Origin: an uncultured Eggerthellaceae bacterium
GTDB taxonomy: Bacteria > Actinomycetota > Coriobacteriia > Coriobacteriales > Eggerthellaceae
Assembly (NCBI GenBank): GCA_910588905.1
Contig: CAJURZ010000008.1
Coordinates: 1 to 64,000, forward strand
Direction of reading: 5' to 3'
DNA length: 64,000 nucleotides
Shown here one piece after another: positions 51,124 through 58,801 of the stretch (the stretch's first letter is position 1; the number at the start of each line of letters is the position of its first letter). The notes beneath the pieces were generated by a model that worked only from the letters and a program-made list of their open reading frames with translations, was not told where the DNA came from and ran no database searches. A program made the position numbers and the translations under genes.

Positions 51124-54009
51124 CTACCACTCCCCTTCTGCCATGCGCACGCGGTCGGTCACATTCGCCACCGCGAAGACGACCCCTACAAGGGCTGGCA
51201 CCAAAGCCCCCGCAACGGACAGGGGCATGAGCCCATTCTGCACGCCCACCAGCGGCGGCAGCACCAACATTCCGCAGATGACGATGGCTCCGCAGACCAC
51301 CGATCCCACGATATCGAACGCCTTGGTGCCCCGAAGGCAGAAGAGCGAGAAGGCTCCCGCCCCCACGAGCCATGAACCGGCAACGATCCACGTCCCCGCG
51401 CTGGCAAGGGTCTCATTCAACCCGTTCGTGATGACCGCTCCAGCAATGACAGGGTTCACGGCAACGATGAAATTCGAATACACTTCCCAATTCGCAAGGC
51501 TGTGAGACCCTAAGGCAGCGAATACGATAGCGCTCACGATGGACCCAGCCGCCGCCGCCAATGCCTCACGCACGTCCATGACCGCTCCAGCCACCACGGG
51601 CACCACCGCGGCGAAACCGATGGAACCCAGCAAGGGCGTCATCATGACCAAGGTGCAAGAGCCATCGCTCCTGCGACCCGCGAACCACCACCAAGCGCCC
51701 AATCCGATCACCAAGAGCAGCGCACAGGTCCACGCCTGGCTGAACATGAGGGAAAGGGCGAAAGCGCCATAGGCGCCAAGGAATCCCACCTTCGGTTTCA
51801 GCACTGCCAGCGCTATGAGCAAAAGGAGGACGATGACCGCTGCCAAGGGTACCGTTGAGAAAAGGCCGAATGTGGTGTCTTGGGTGCCTGCGGGAGTGGT
51901 CCCCTCACCGAACTGCATGCGGAAGTTGAGCAGGCCCACTGCTGAGACCATGGCTGCTGAGATGCCTGCGACCAGGCGTTTCACCCACCCAGCGCCACGT
52001 TCTCCCAACCGATCTATGAAGGGCTCCCGTGGCGGTCGAGGTGCGCGCTGTTCACGCTCCGTTCGCTCTGGCCGTCCCTCTCTCTCTTCGCGCTCCCGAT
52101 CATCATCCCGCGCTGGTTGACCTGCGCGAGCCCCTTGATCAGTCGAGGATCCCACTGGTACATCCATCGCGCCGGGCGCGCCAGCGGCTTCTGCCTTCCC
52201 GCGGCCCCCGAACAAGCCAGCGAAGAAGCCGCCCTTGCCGCCCGCACCCTCCTCGCTCTCCTCAGCCGTATCCGATGTGGCAGCCGCCGGAAGCGTGGCC
52301 ACAGCCCGGGAGAGCTGCTTGACACCTTCTTTTGCGCTCCCCAGATTCGGCGTAAGCGCCTTGGAGAATTCGGCGATGGTATCGAAGCGCCCGTCAGCAT
52401 CGGGAGAGAGCGCCGTGAACATGATGTCGTCCACCGCCTCGCTCATCCCATCCCAGCACCGGGAGGGCAAGACGATCTCAGCATCTTCTATGACGATCTC
52501 AGCATCTGCCAGCGTGCTGGCACGGAACGGATTGGAGCCGGAGAGCATCTCATAGGTGAGCGATGCCAGCGCCCATTCATCAGTGCGCACGTCCAGCGGC
52601 TGACGACGCATCTGCTCCAGGGGCATATACCCGATGGTGCCGCCGCCGGTCTTGCCCTGGCCGCTCTCGTTCATCAGCGTGGACAAGCCGAAGTCCGTCA
52701 CCTTGACGGTCCCTTCCTTGTTCACCACCACGTTCTCGGGCTTGATGTCTAGATGCAGCACATTCGACTTGTGAGCCACCTCCAGAGCGTGGGACACTCC
52801 CGCGAACACCGCGCTGACCATATCCAGGGTGATGTCATCCCCCAGCTCACGAATGATCCGAGCCAGCGTCTTGCCCTCCACGTATTCCATGATGACGTAG
52901 GCCATGTCGCCTTCTACCACGCAATCGTAGACGGTGACGATGTTCGCATCATTCAGATGGGCGGCAGTGCGTGCCTCCTCTAATCCAGGGACGGTGTCCA
53001 GCTGCGCCAATTCAACGGAGCTGGGTGCCGTGTTGGCCAGAGAAGATGGCGAAGGGGCATTCGCACGACGGGCATTGCGGCTCCGGAAGGCTTGCTCTCG
53101 GCGCTGTTGATGCTGCGCACTGGCCTGCCACTGAGCCACTGCCGTGAAGCTGGGAGAGGCTTCTCCCAGGGGCGTCGTTTCGCGAACCCCACCCAAGGCG
53201 AGGTTGCGATGGTAGATATCATCTTGACCAGCATCACCCTGGCCTTGCCAGCGCGCTCGCTCCTCCGCATCCATGGCATCCAGAAAGGAGAGCGCTTTCT
53301 TGGCCTCTGCTGCTGAACCCTGTTCGGGCGCAGAGGCGTTCTGGCCACGCCCTTCCGTCCGGCTGAGCAATTCCTCCAGATCGAGGTTGATGCTCAAGGC
53401 GTCGCTATCCACCCCGCTGATCTTCGTCTCCCCGGCACCGCTGATCGCTCCGGGCAACATGTCCACAAGGGAGGGGATCTCACGCGGTCTGGATATGCGC
53501 TGCTCCTCGACGGCCTCCTCTTCAGAAGGCACCTCAGCAGGGATGCCTTGGGTGCGGTCAGGAAGCGGAGCGAAAGCAGCGCCCTGGCCGCTCTTCCGCT
53601 CTTTACCGCGCTTGAGACGCTCTTCGCGCTTGCTCAAGAAACCAGGCTCCTGGGGAAGGACATTGGCACGCACGCCTTCCACGGAGCCGAAGGCAGGTTG
53701 GCCGCTCCGATGGCGCCGATAGACGCTACGCGTGGATTCCCGATGGATGCGCGCAGCAGCAGAACCGCCTGCAGGGATCACCCGAGAGCTGCCAATGGGG
53801 ATAGATACCTCAGGGGGCCGATCTATCTGACGGAGCAGAGCCGCCGTGCGCTTTGCCGCATCCACATCAGCCCGGGTGATGCGAATGCACTTGATGGCAA
53901 CATCGCGCTTGAGATGGGTGTCGAAGGCATGTTGGACGGTGGCGTATCCACCCGAACCTGCTTTGCCGATCACCCGGTATCTATCCAGTATGAGCTCTTG
54001 CTCAAGCAT
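51124..54009 (-). CDS. Ser/Thr protein kinase with a very large N-lobe insertion and polytopic C-terminus
   Basis: It has 961 residues. The kinase starts normally: Gly-loop GKAGSGGYATV (15-25) and VAIK (Lys40). The helix C Glu is only reached at LEEARTAAHLN (344-351), so residues about 50-335 are an insertion, largely disordered, Arg/Glu/Ser-rich, where other kinases have about 15 residues. Then come VYDCVVEGDMAYVIMEYVEG, a catalytic loop HLDIKPEN (419-426, Leu for the usual Arg), DFG (439-441), GGGTIGYMPLEQ and DEWALASLTYEML. After a Pro/Arg/Glu-rich linker (570-675), about ten membrane helices fill 680-950. Essential residues are present. It lies upstream of the membrane-protein gene and purB. 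Confidence 0.9.
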   Translation of the reverse strand: MLEQELILDRYRVIGKAGSGGYATVQHAFDTHLKRDVAIKCIRITRADVDAAKRTAALLRQIDRPPEVSIPIGSSRVIPAGGSAAARIHRESTRSVYRRHRSGQPAFGSVEGVRANVLPQEPGFLSKREERLKRGKERKSGQGAAFAPLPDRTQGIPAEVPSEEEAVEEQRISRPREIPSLVDMLPGAISGAGETKISGVDSDALSINLDLEELLSRTEGRGQNASAPEQGSAAEAKKALSFLDAMDAEERARWQGQGDAGQDDIYHRNLALGGVRETTPLGEASPSFTAVAQWQASAQHQQRREQAFRSRNARRANAPSPSSLANTAPSSVELAQLDTVPGLEEARTAAHLNDANIVTVYDCVVEGDMAYVIMEYVEGKTLARIIRELGDDITLDMVSAVFAGVSHALEVAHKSNVLHLDIKPENVVVNKEGTVKVTDFGLSTLMNESGQGKTGGGTIGYMPLEQMRRQPLDVRTDEWALASLTYEMLSGSNPFRASTLADAEIVIEDAEIVLPSRCWDGMSEAVDDIMFTALSPDADGRFDTIAEFSKALTPNLGSAKEGVKQLSRAVATLPAAATSDTAEESEEGAGGKGGFFAGLFGGRGKAEAAGAPGAMDVPVGSSTDQGARAGQPARDDDREREEREGRPERTEREQRAPRPPREPFIDRLGERGAGWVKRLVAGISAAMVSAVGLLNFRMQFGEGTTPAGTQDTTFGLFSTVPLAAVIVLLLLIALAVLKPKVGFLGAYGAFALSLMFSQAWTCALLLVIGLGAWWWFAGRRSDGSCTLVMMTPLLGSIGFAAVVPVVAGAVMDVREALAAAAGSIVSAIVFAALGSHSLANWEVYSNFIVAVNPVIAGAVITNGLNETLASAGTWIVAGSWLVGAGAFSLFCLRGTKAFDIVGSVVCGAIVICGMLVLPPLVGVQNGLMPLSVAGALVPALVGVVFAVANVTDRVRMAEGEW

Positions 54010-54095
54010 CTAAGCTGCGCCTTTCAAGTGCATATATGGTGTATTTAGGCGTGATCTTTGTGATTGTAGCAAAGAATCGGGTAGGGACGGCGGCC

Positions 54096-54192
54096 GGGTC
54101 GATCATGATCGACCCCTGCGGAGGACCCGGCAGGTTTCCATCGGGTGAACCTTACATGACAGGTTGTTCGTAGGGGCTGATCTCGATCAGCC
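54096..54192. repeat. Two REP-like palindromes
   Basis: Copies lie at 54096-54119 (+, core GATCATGATC, foot CCCCTGC with one change) and 54170-54192 (-, GTAGGGG, core GATCTCGATC). Confidence 0.85.
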
Positions 54193-54300
54193 ATCCTGCG
54201 GGCGCGGCGGCCGTTCGCTCGCGTCAAGGCACGCTTCGCTTTCCGCCTTGACCCTCGCGGCTCCCATGGGGAGGATCGTCCCATGGGAGTGAACCTTACC

Positions 54301-54370
54301 GGTTCAAGTCCTTCAGGGCCCTAGGGCCCTGGCCTGCTCCGCAGGCATTCGCCCTGTCATAAGAACATGA
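54301..54370 (+). repeat. Inverted, interrupted copy of tRNA-Leu 3' end and trailer
   Basis: Plus-strand blocks GGTTCAAGTCCTT (54301-54313), TTCGCCC (54348-54354) and CATAAGAACATGA (54358-54370) match, in order, the T-arm, acceptor 3' strand and trailer of the minus-strand tRNA-Leu. Between the first two lies a 34 bp insert made of a perfect 18 bp palindrome CAGGGCCCTAGGGCCCTG and a hairpin GCCTGC-TCC-GCAGGC. The copy faces the tRNA head to head across the terminator. Confidence 0.8.
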
Positions 54371-54391
54371 AAAGCCACCCGAAGGTGGCTT
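54370..54391 (-). terminator. Terminator of tRNA-Leu
   Basis: On the minus strand AGCCACC-TTCG-GGTGGCT followed by TTTC. A further 12 bp of complementarity (54359-54370 with 54393-54404) extends the stem. Confidence 0.85.
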
Positions 54392-54403
54392 GTCATGTTC
54401 TTA

Positions 54404-54490
54404 TGGTGCGGGCGAAAGGACTTGAACCTTCACGAGCCGGAGCTCACTAGCACCTGAAGCTAGCGCGTCTGCCAATTCCGCCACGCCCGC
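54404..54490 (-). tRNA. tRNA-Leu(CAG), with encoded CCA
   Basis: On the minus strand the 87 nt sequence folds as a class II tRNA: acceptor GCGGGCG/CGCCCGC, D-arm with GGCGGAATTGGCAGAC, anticodon stem CTAGC/GCTAG around loop TTCAGGT (anticodon CAG, reading CUG), a long variable arm (GAGCTCCGGCTC) and T-loop GGTTCAAGTCC. Discriminator A and CCA are encoded (54407-54404). Confidence 0.96.
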
Positions 54491-54583
54491 ACAAAGCAAA
54501 GCTTGAAGATAATAGCCGACTCCCGGTCTGCATGCAAGCGTCTTTCTTCCGATAGGAGGACTCAGGAAGCCGAGAGCGTGACC

Positions 54584-55408
54584 CTAGCGCGGAGTGGAAT
54601 TGATCGATCGCATCTCTCGATGATGGGCCGCCACAATGGATTCCGCCTCTCGGCGCATCTGTTCCTGCTGACGCCTCTCGCTCAGGCGCTGCCTGCGGGC
54701 CGTGCGCTCATAGCGCTCAGAGGGCCCTGGCGCCCGACGCATCTCTTCGCCCATGCGGTCGAAGGATGCCCGTGTCTCAGCTGCTGTCTGCCGCACGCCC
54801 ACCGTAGGCATGCGGCCCGTGGTCTGCTGTTCGATGGGCCGAGCGTCCCCGCGCGGACGAGGGTTCGCCTCCACTGTGCGGGGGGCTACCGTACGCACCG
54901 CCTGAGCATCGGGCTGCAGCGTGGTCAAGCGCTGCTGGCCTGTGAAACCCTGCACCCTGTTGAAGTCAATGGAATCTGGGCTATAGTCCGGTTCATCCGC
55001 CGTGTCGGTGTACGCCCGAGCTGCCCGTTGCTGAGCCTCTTTGTTCACGCCGAAGGGAATGGTGGGCTTGCCCTTGCGCCCCTTCGGCTTCCGAGCACGA
55101 TCCTCCTCAGCCATCTCCGAAGCCATTCTGACGGGAGCCGCCTTGGAAGGCACCTCTTTGGCCGGTGCCATGGCGCCGTGTCCAGGACGCGCCCCTCCCT
55201 GGACCGGGGCACCCGTACGAGCTGAAGGAGCACTCATGTGGGCTTGGGCCAGCGCGATGCGCTCTTGTTCCATCAAGAGGAGCGCCTTCAGCCTGCTGAC
55301 CTTGACGGAGAGCACTGCTGCCCAAATTGCCACGATCACCACTGCCACCGCCAGCAAGATGATGCCGATACTGGTGAGCGCTGAGGCGTTTGAGAGCACT
55401 GCCGACAA
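54584..55408 (-). CDS. Single-pass membrane protein with long disordered basic region
   Basis: It has 274 residues. One N-terminal membrane helix (about 13-35) is followed by a short helical stretch (RLKALLLMEQERIALAQAHM) and about 210 Arg/Gln/Pro/Ala-rich residues with no recognisable fold; the end RRQRLSERRQQEQMRREAES is likely helical. I do not recognise it. It is 11 bp downstream of the Trk-like gene at 55420, the last of a four-gene minus-strand run. Confidence 0.72.
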   Translation of the reverse strand: MSAVLSNASALTSIGIILLAVAVVIVAIWAAVLSVKVSRLKALLLMEQERIALAQAHMSAPSARTGAPVQGGARPGHGAMAPAKEVPSKAAPVRMASEMAEEDRARKPKGRKGKPTIPFGVNKEAQQRAARAYTDTADEPDYSPDSIDFNRVQGFTGQQRLTTLQPDAQAVRTVAPRTVEANPRPRGDARPIEQQTTGRMPTVGVRQTAAETRASFDRMGEEMRRAPGPSERYERTARRQRLSERRQQEQMRREAESIVAAHHREMRSINSTPR

Positions 55409-55419
55409 CTTGATACCTC

Positions 55420-56091
55420 CTATAGGCTTCGGAACAGAGAACGAACATCATCGAGCACGTCGCTGTCCGCCACCACGATGACCTGGTCACCGGGATAGAG
55501 CACCATGTCCGGTGCGGCTACCTGAGCATCATCCTCATAGGCGATGGCAACGATCAGCGCACCTTCGGGCATCTCTATCTCACCGACGGTCACGCCTTCC
55601 TCATCCGAATGGTGGCGCATGTGCCCCACGGTGAATTCCGAGAGCGCCACATTGCCATGGTTCAGAGAAGACACCACCGAAACTGAGCCGAGCAATGCTT
55701 CTTCTTCGATCAGGTTCGCGATCAACGTGGTTGAGGATACGCATTCGATGCCCACTTCGCGGAAGATGCGCAGGTTCTTCGGGTTGTTCACACGGGCCAC
55801 CACGCGCGGCACGTTGAACACGCGCTGAGCCACTTCGCAAGCTACTAGATTCGTATCATCTTGCCCCGTGGCACCCACGAAGACATCGGCCTGCCGGATG
55901 CCTGCATCTTCCTGGCTACGAGAATCGCAGGAATCTCCCTGGATGACCAGGTACGGACCCTCTAGGGTGACGCTGAGAGCATCCGCCGTCTCGGCGCGCT
56001 CTTCGATGACAGCAACCTCATTGCCGCTGGCTAGCAGCACATTCGCCAGATAGGATCCAACCTTGCCGCCACCTGAGATCACGATATACAT
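55420..56091 (-). CDS. TrkA/KtrA-like potassium channel regulatory subunit (second of a tandem pair)
   Basis: It has 223 residues: an RCK_N domain with the nucleotide motif VISGGGKVGSYLA, Asp/Glu after beta 2 (VIEE) and an RCK_C domain ending LYPGDQVIVVAD. These proteins gate Trk/Ktr potassium uptake in response to nucleotides; some RCK_C domains also bind c-di-AMP. No TrkH/KtrB membrane subunit is in the window. It lies 3 bp after its homologue at 56095. Confidence 0.9.
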   Translation of the reverse strand: MYIVISGGGKVGSYLANVLLASGNEVAVIEERAETADALSVTLEGPYLVIQGDSCDSRSQEDAGIRQADVFVGATGQDDTNLVACEVAQRVFNVPRVVARVNNPKNLRIFREVGIECVSSTTLIANLIEEEALLGSVSVVSSLNHGNVALSEFTVGHMRHHSDEEGVTVGEIEMPEGALIVAIAYEDDAQVAAPDMVLYPGDQVIVVADSDVLDDVRSLFRSL

Positions 56092-56094
56092 GGA

Positions 56095-56754
56095 TCACCT
56101 CTGCATGTATTTCGAGAACTGCCGGATATGGTCATGGCGAACACAGGCGAGCACCGTATCCCCACTATAGAGCACGGAGTCCTTCGAGGGGATGGACGAT
56201 GCTGAACCGTCTACCCGTTCGAAGGCTATGATGCGCACCGCATGGTCACGTTCGATATCTGCCACGCGAATGCTGCTCCGCTCTTCACCCGGAAGATCCA
56301 GAGAGAAGCGCAGGATCTCGAAATCCCCAAAGGCGGCCACGTGGGAACCATGACCTACGACGATCTTCGAGAATACGTCCTCCGCTACCAAAGAGGTGCC
56401 GCAGACATAATCTATGCCCAGCTGCATGTACGCACGCTCATGGTCAGGATCATAGAGGCGCGCGATGACATGAGGGACATCGAAGAGCCTGCTTGCCACC
56501 TCTGCGCACATGATGTTCACGCGGTCGAACTGGGTGACAGCAGCTAACACATCGCAGGTTTCCACCCCAGCGCGCACGAGCACGTCTTCATCGAACCCCA
56601 CCCCTTGGATGGAGGATCCGTTGAAGTTCTGACCCAGATTGACGAACGCGTCAGGAGATTTATCTATGCAGCAAACGTTGTTGCCGTTGTCCGAGAGCAT
56701 ATTCGCAAGTTGCGATCCAACGCGGCCGCACCCGACAACGATAACGTTGCTCAT
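56095..56754 (-). CDS. TrkA/KtrA-like potassium channel regulatory subunit (first of a tandem pair)
   Basis: It has 219 residues with the same architecture: NAD-binding VVGCGRVGSQLANML, VCCIDKSP and an RCK_C end LYSGDTVLACVRHD. The pair resembles the two halves of E. coli TrkA split into separate genes, or a KtrA/KtrC-like heteromer. It begins 3 bp after the murein hydrolase gene. Confidence 0.9.
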   Translation of the reverse strand: MSNVIVVGCGRVGSQLANMLSDNGNNVCCIDKSPDAFVNLGQNFNGSSIQGVGFDEDVLVRAGVETCDVLAAVTQFDRVNIMCAEVASRLFDVPHVIARLYDPDHERAYMQLGIDYVCGTSLVAEDVFSKIVVGHGSHVAAFGDFEILRFSLDLPGEERSSIRVADIERDHAVRIIAFERVDGSASSIPSKDSVLYSGDTVLACVRHDHIRQFSKYMQR

Positions 56755-56757
56755 AAA

Positions 56758-57639
56758 CTAGATCTTCGCCATTTCAGAAAGCGTGTTGCTGTACCAGAAA
56801 TCCGCATTGGGCGGGCAGTAGCGAGCAGCGTTGCCCCGGGTGATGGTGTGACCGTACCCGTTGGCAAGACCAGCCACATGGGCGTGGATGGCACTCGTCC
56901 AATCAGAACCCAGGTAGCCGTGCCAGCCCCAAGCGTTGTAGGCCATGTAGCAATGGGCGCCCTTGGTGCTCTCAGTGCACGAGATGGCCGGAGACCAGCG
57001 GGGATCCACGGCATTCTCCCAAGCCGCCTGGGCGAAATCAGCCCCGTAGCCCGCCAGGGGAGACCCAGCCAAGTAAGCGTCTATCCGAGATGTCCATTCG
57101 GCCATGAACGCATCGTAGCCCACGGTGAAATCAACATCACCGATGCCCACAGCCGCAGAACTCTTGAGGCTTTGGGCCTCCTGAGCCTGCTGGATGGCTT
57201 CCTGCTCTGCTGCCCGCGCTGCTTCTTCCGCAGCGATGCGCGCGGCTTCCTCTTCTGCCTGAACCTGAGCGATGACGCCGTCAACGCTACGGTTGGCACC
57301 CGTTTCCAGGATGAAAGACTCAGCCAGGGCTTCCGTATGCGCAGAGGGAGCAGCGCTCACAGCCACAGGCTGAACGTTGGAGGACGGGATGACGGTTGCA
57401 TCATCAGCATGACCCACGGTATTGGTGAAGGTGGCAGCCCCTACCCCTACCGCAACAGCGAACACAGGAATGCTCAGGATGACTCCTACCCGATGGAGCC
57501 CATGAGCGGCATGGGTGCTCACAGCACCGCGCACTACCCCATGGGCTGCGTGATGAGCACCAACCCCCAGGGGCTTCCGCACGCTTCCGTGCTTCGCCGT
57601 GGTAGCTCTATGCTTGCCTTTGGCCAATTCCCACTCCAT
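56758..57639 (-). CDS. Probable secreted peptidoglycan hydrolase with coiled-coil region
   Basis: It has 293 residues. A basic His-rich N-terminus (about 48 residues) precedes a membrane/signal helix (VGVILSIPVFAVAVGVGAA). An Ala/Glu-rich coiled coil follows (AQVQAEEEAARIAAEEAARA), then a C-terminal lysozyme-like domain: WENAVDPRWSPAISCTESTKG with a candidate catalytic Glu, and YNAWGWHGYLGSDWTSAIHA. Two Cys pairs could form disulfides. It resembles actinobacterial glucosaminidase or transglycosylase domains; exact bond specificity is inferred. A TTG four codons in has a better-spaced GGAG, so the start could be there. It leads the run with two Trk proteins. Confidence 0.75.
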   Translation of the reverse strand: MEWELAKGKHRATTAKHGSVRKPLGVGAHHAAHGVVRGAVSTHAAHGLHRVGVILSIPVFAVAVGVGAATFTNTVGHADDATVIPSSNVQPVAVSAAPSAHTEALAESFILETGANRSVDGVIAQVQAEEEAARIAAEEAARAAEQEAIQQAQEAQSLKSSAAVGIGDVDFTVGYDAFMAEWTSRIDAYLAGSPLAGYGADFAQAAWENAVDPRWSPAISCTESTKGAHCYMAYNAWGWHGYLGSDWTSAIHAHVAGLANGYGHTITRGNAARYCPPNADFWYSNTLSEMAKI

Positions 57640-57860
57640 CTTGCCCGCTTTCCCTTGGCTCCCATTCTTTCCGAACAGGATAGGGAATGCGTTGGTCCCA
57701 GCTGTCCTATCTTACGTACAGTACCGCCTCTTCCTGACCTCATGCCGAATGCACGACAAGCCGCAAAAGCGGCGACAGCTGGGTGTGTTGTGGGTGGATT
57801 TGCTGCCCGGTGAGGCGGATATGTATTTCAGTCTGGATATTTTACTCTAGTTCGGTAGAG
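57640..57860 (-). promoter_or_regulatory. Structured 5' leader before the murein hydrolase-Trk run (candidate riboswitch)
   Basis: On the minus strand, a perfect 10 bp stem CCCAGCTGTC / GACAGCTGGG (57783-57774 with 57706-57697) closes a domain of about 87 nt. It contains a GCCGC-TTTT-GCGGC hairpin (57773-57760) abutting the stem. Further inverted repeats (ATTCCCTATCC with GGATAGGGAAT-like and AATGGGAG) follow before the start codon. The gene content downstream (murein hydrolase, potassium regulators) is that of c-di-AMP (ydaO) riboswitch regulons, but I cannot match all conserved ydaO elements. Confidence 0.4.
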
Positions 57861-57934
57861 ATTTCCGAAATAAATGCCCAACGGCACCAGAAAGATGAAA
57901 GCTCTCCAGGGAACGCTCCCAGAGGCCAGGAAGC

Positions 57935-58765
57935 CTAGAGCTTGACCACCTTCACCCCAGAGATCCGGGAGCGGCGCATCTTCTCTACAGTGAACGAGAA
58001 TCCCTCTTCTATGAGCTCATCTCCTACGGCCGGATAGGCTTCCATCCGGTTCACGAGCCATCCCGCCAAGGTGTCATAGTCGTCAGATTCCTGAACAGGC
58101 CAGCCCAGCTCTTGGGCATCTTCAACAACGAACCGGCCGTCGGCCCGCCAGGCCCCGGCTCCGCAAGCAGTCACCAGCTCTCCACCCAGATCTGATTCGT
58201 CGGCGATCTCACCTACGATCTCTTCCAGGATGTCTTCGATAGTGACGACCCCTTCGGTACCACCGTATTCATCCACGAGAATGGCCATTTGCTGGTGGGC
58301 GGCCTGCATCTCCCCCAGAAGCGGGATGACATCCTTCGTCTCAGGGACGAACATGGCCTCATACATGAAACCTGACACGGGCTCATCTATAGAGCCATCC
58401 ATCAACGGTCCGATGAGATCCTTGTAATGGACGATACCGATGATGTCATCAATGCCGTCTTGGCAAACAGGAAGCCGCGAATAGCCCGTGCCGCGCATGC
58501 GCTCCAGAGCCGTGCGCCCCGTTTCGTCAGCGTCTACCAACATGACATCGACCCGAGGGGTGCAGATCTCTCCTGCTGTGGTGTCTCCCAGATCCATGAT
58601 GTCATGAATCATGCGCTTCTCGTCCTCAGCGAGGACATCAGCGTCATCAACGATCTCACGCAATTGCTCTTCCGAAGCGGATTCACGCTTCGCCGCAGAA
58701 CCCGTCAGGCGTTCGAAGAACCCCTGCTTGGGCTTCTCTTTGGAAGGATCAGATTCCATCATCAA
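57935..58765 (-). CDS. CorC/HlyC-like CBS-pair protein without membrane domain
   Basis: It has 276 residues. An N-terminal charged part leads to two CBS domains (about 60-190: TPRVDVMLVDAD, GYSRLPVCQD, VTIEDILEEIVGEI) and a C-terminal CorC_HlyC transporter-associated domain (FVVEDAQELGWPVQESDDYD, ending SRISGVKVVKL). Related proteins with a DUF21 membrane domain take part in magnesium or cobalt efflux; here that domain is missing, as in E. coli CorC. It lies 36 bp after the gene at 58802. Confidence 0.9.
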   Translation of the reverse strand: MMMESDPSKEKPKQGFFERLTGSAAKRESASEEQLREIVDDADVLAEDEKRMIHDIMDLGDTTAGEICTPRVDVMLVDADETGRTALERMRGTGYSRLPVCQDGIDDIIGIVHYKDLIGPLMDGSIDEPVSGFMYEAMFVPETKDVIPLLGEMQAAHQQMAILVDEYGGTEGVVTIEDILEEIVGEIADESDLGGELVTACGAGAWRADGRFVVEDAQELGWPVQESDDYDTLAGWLVNRMEAYPAVGDELIEEGFSFTVEKMRRSRISGVKVVKL

Positions 58766-58801
58766 CAGCCAGATAGCAACTCAGCGCACCACGCACAGCC
58801 C

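Larger units (their letters stand above)
54010..54403. other. Gene-free gap with REP copies, tRNA-like inverted copy and hairpins
   Basis: About 390 bp. Contents in order: promoter region of the kinase gene, two REP-like palindromes (54096-54192), a 10 bp hairpin CTCCCATGGG/CCCATGGGAG (54261-54289), an inverted interrupted copy of the tRNA-Leu 3' end (54301-54370) and the tRNA terminator. Confidence 0.65.
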
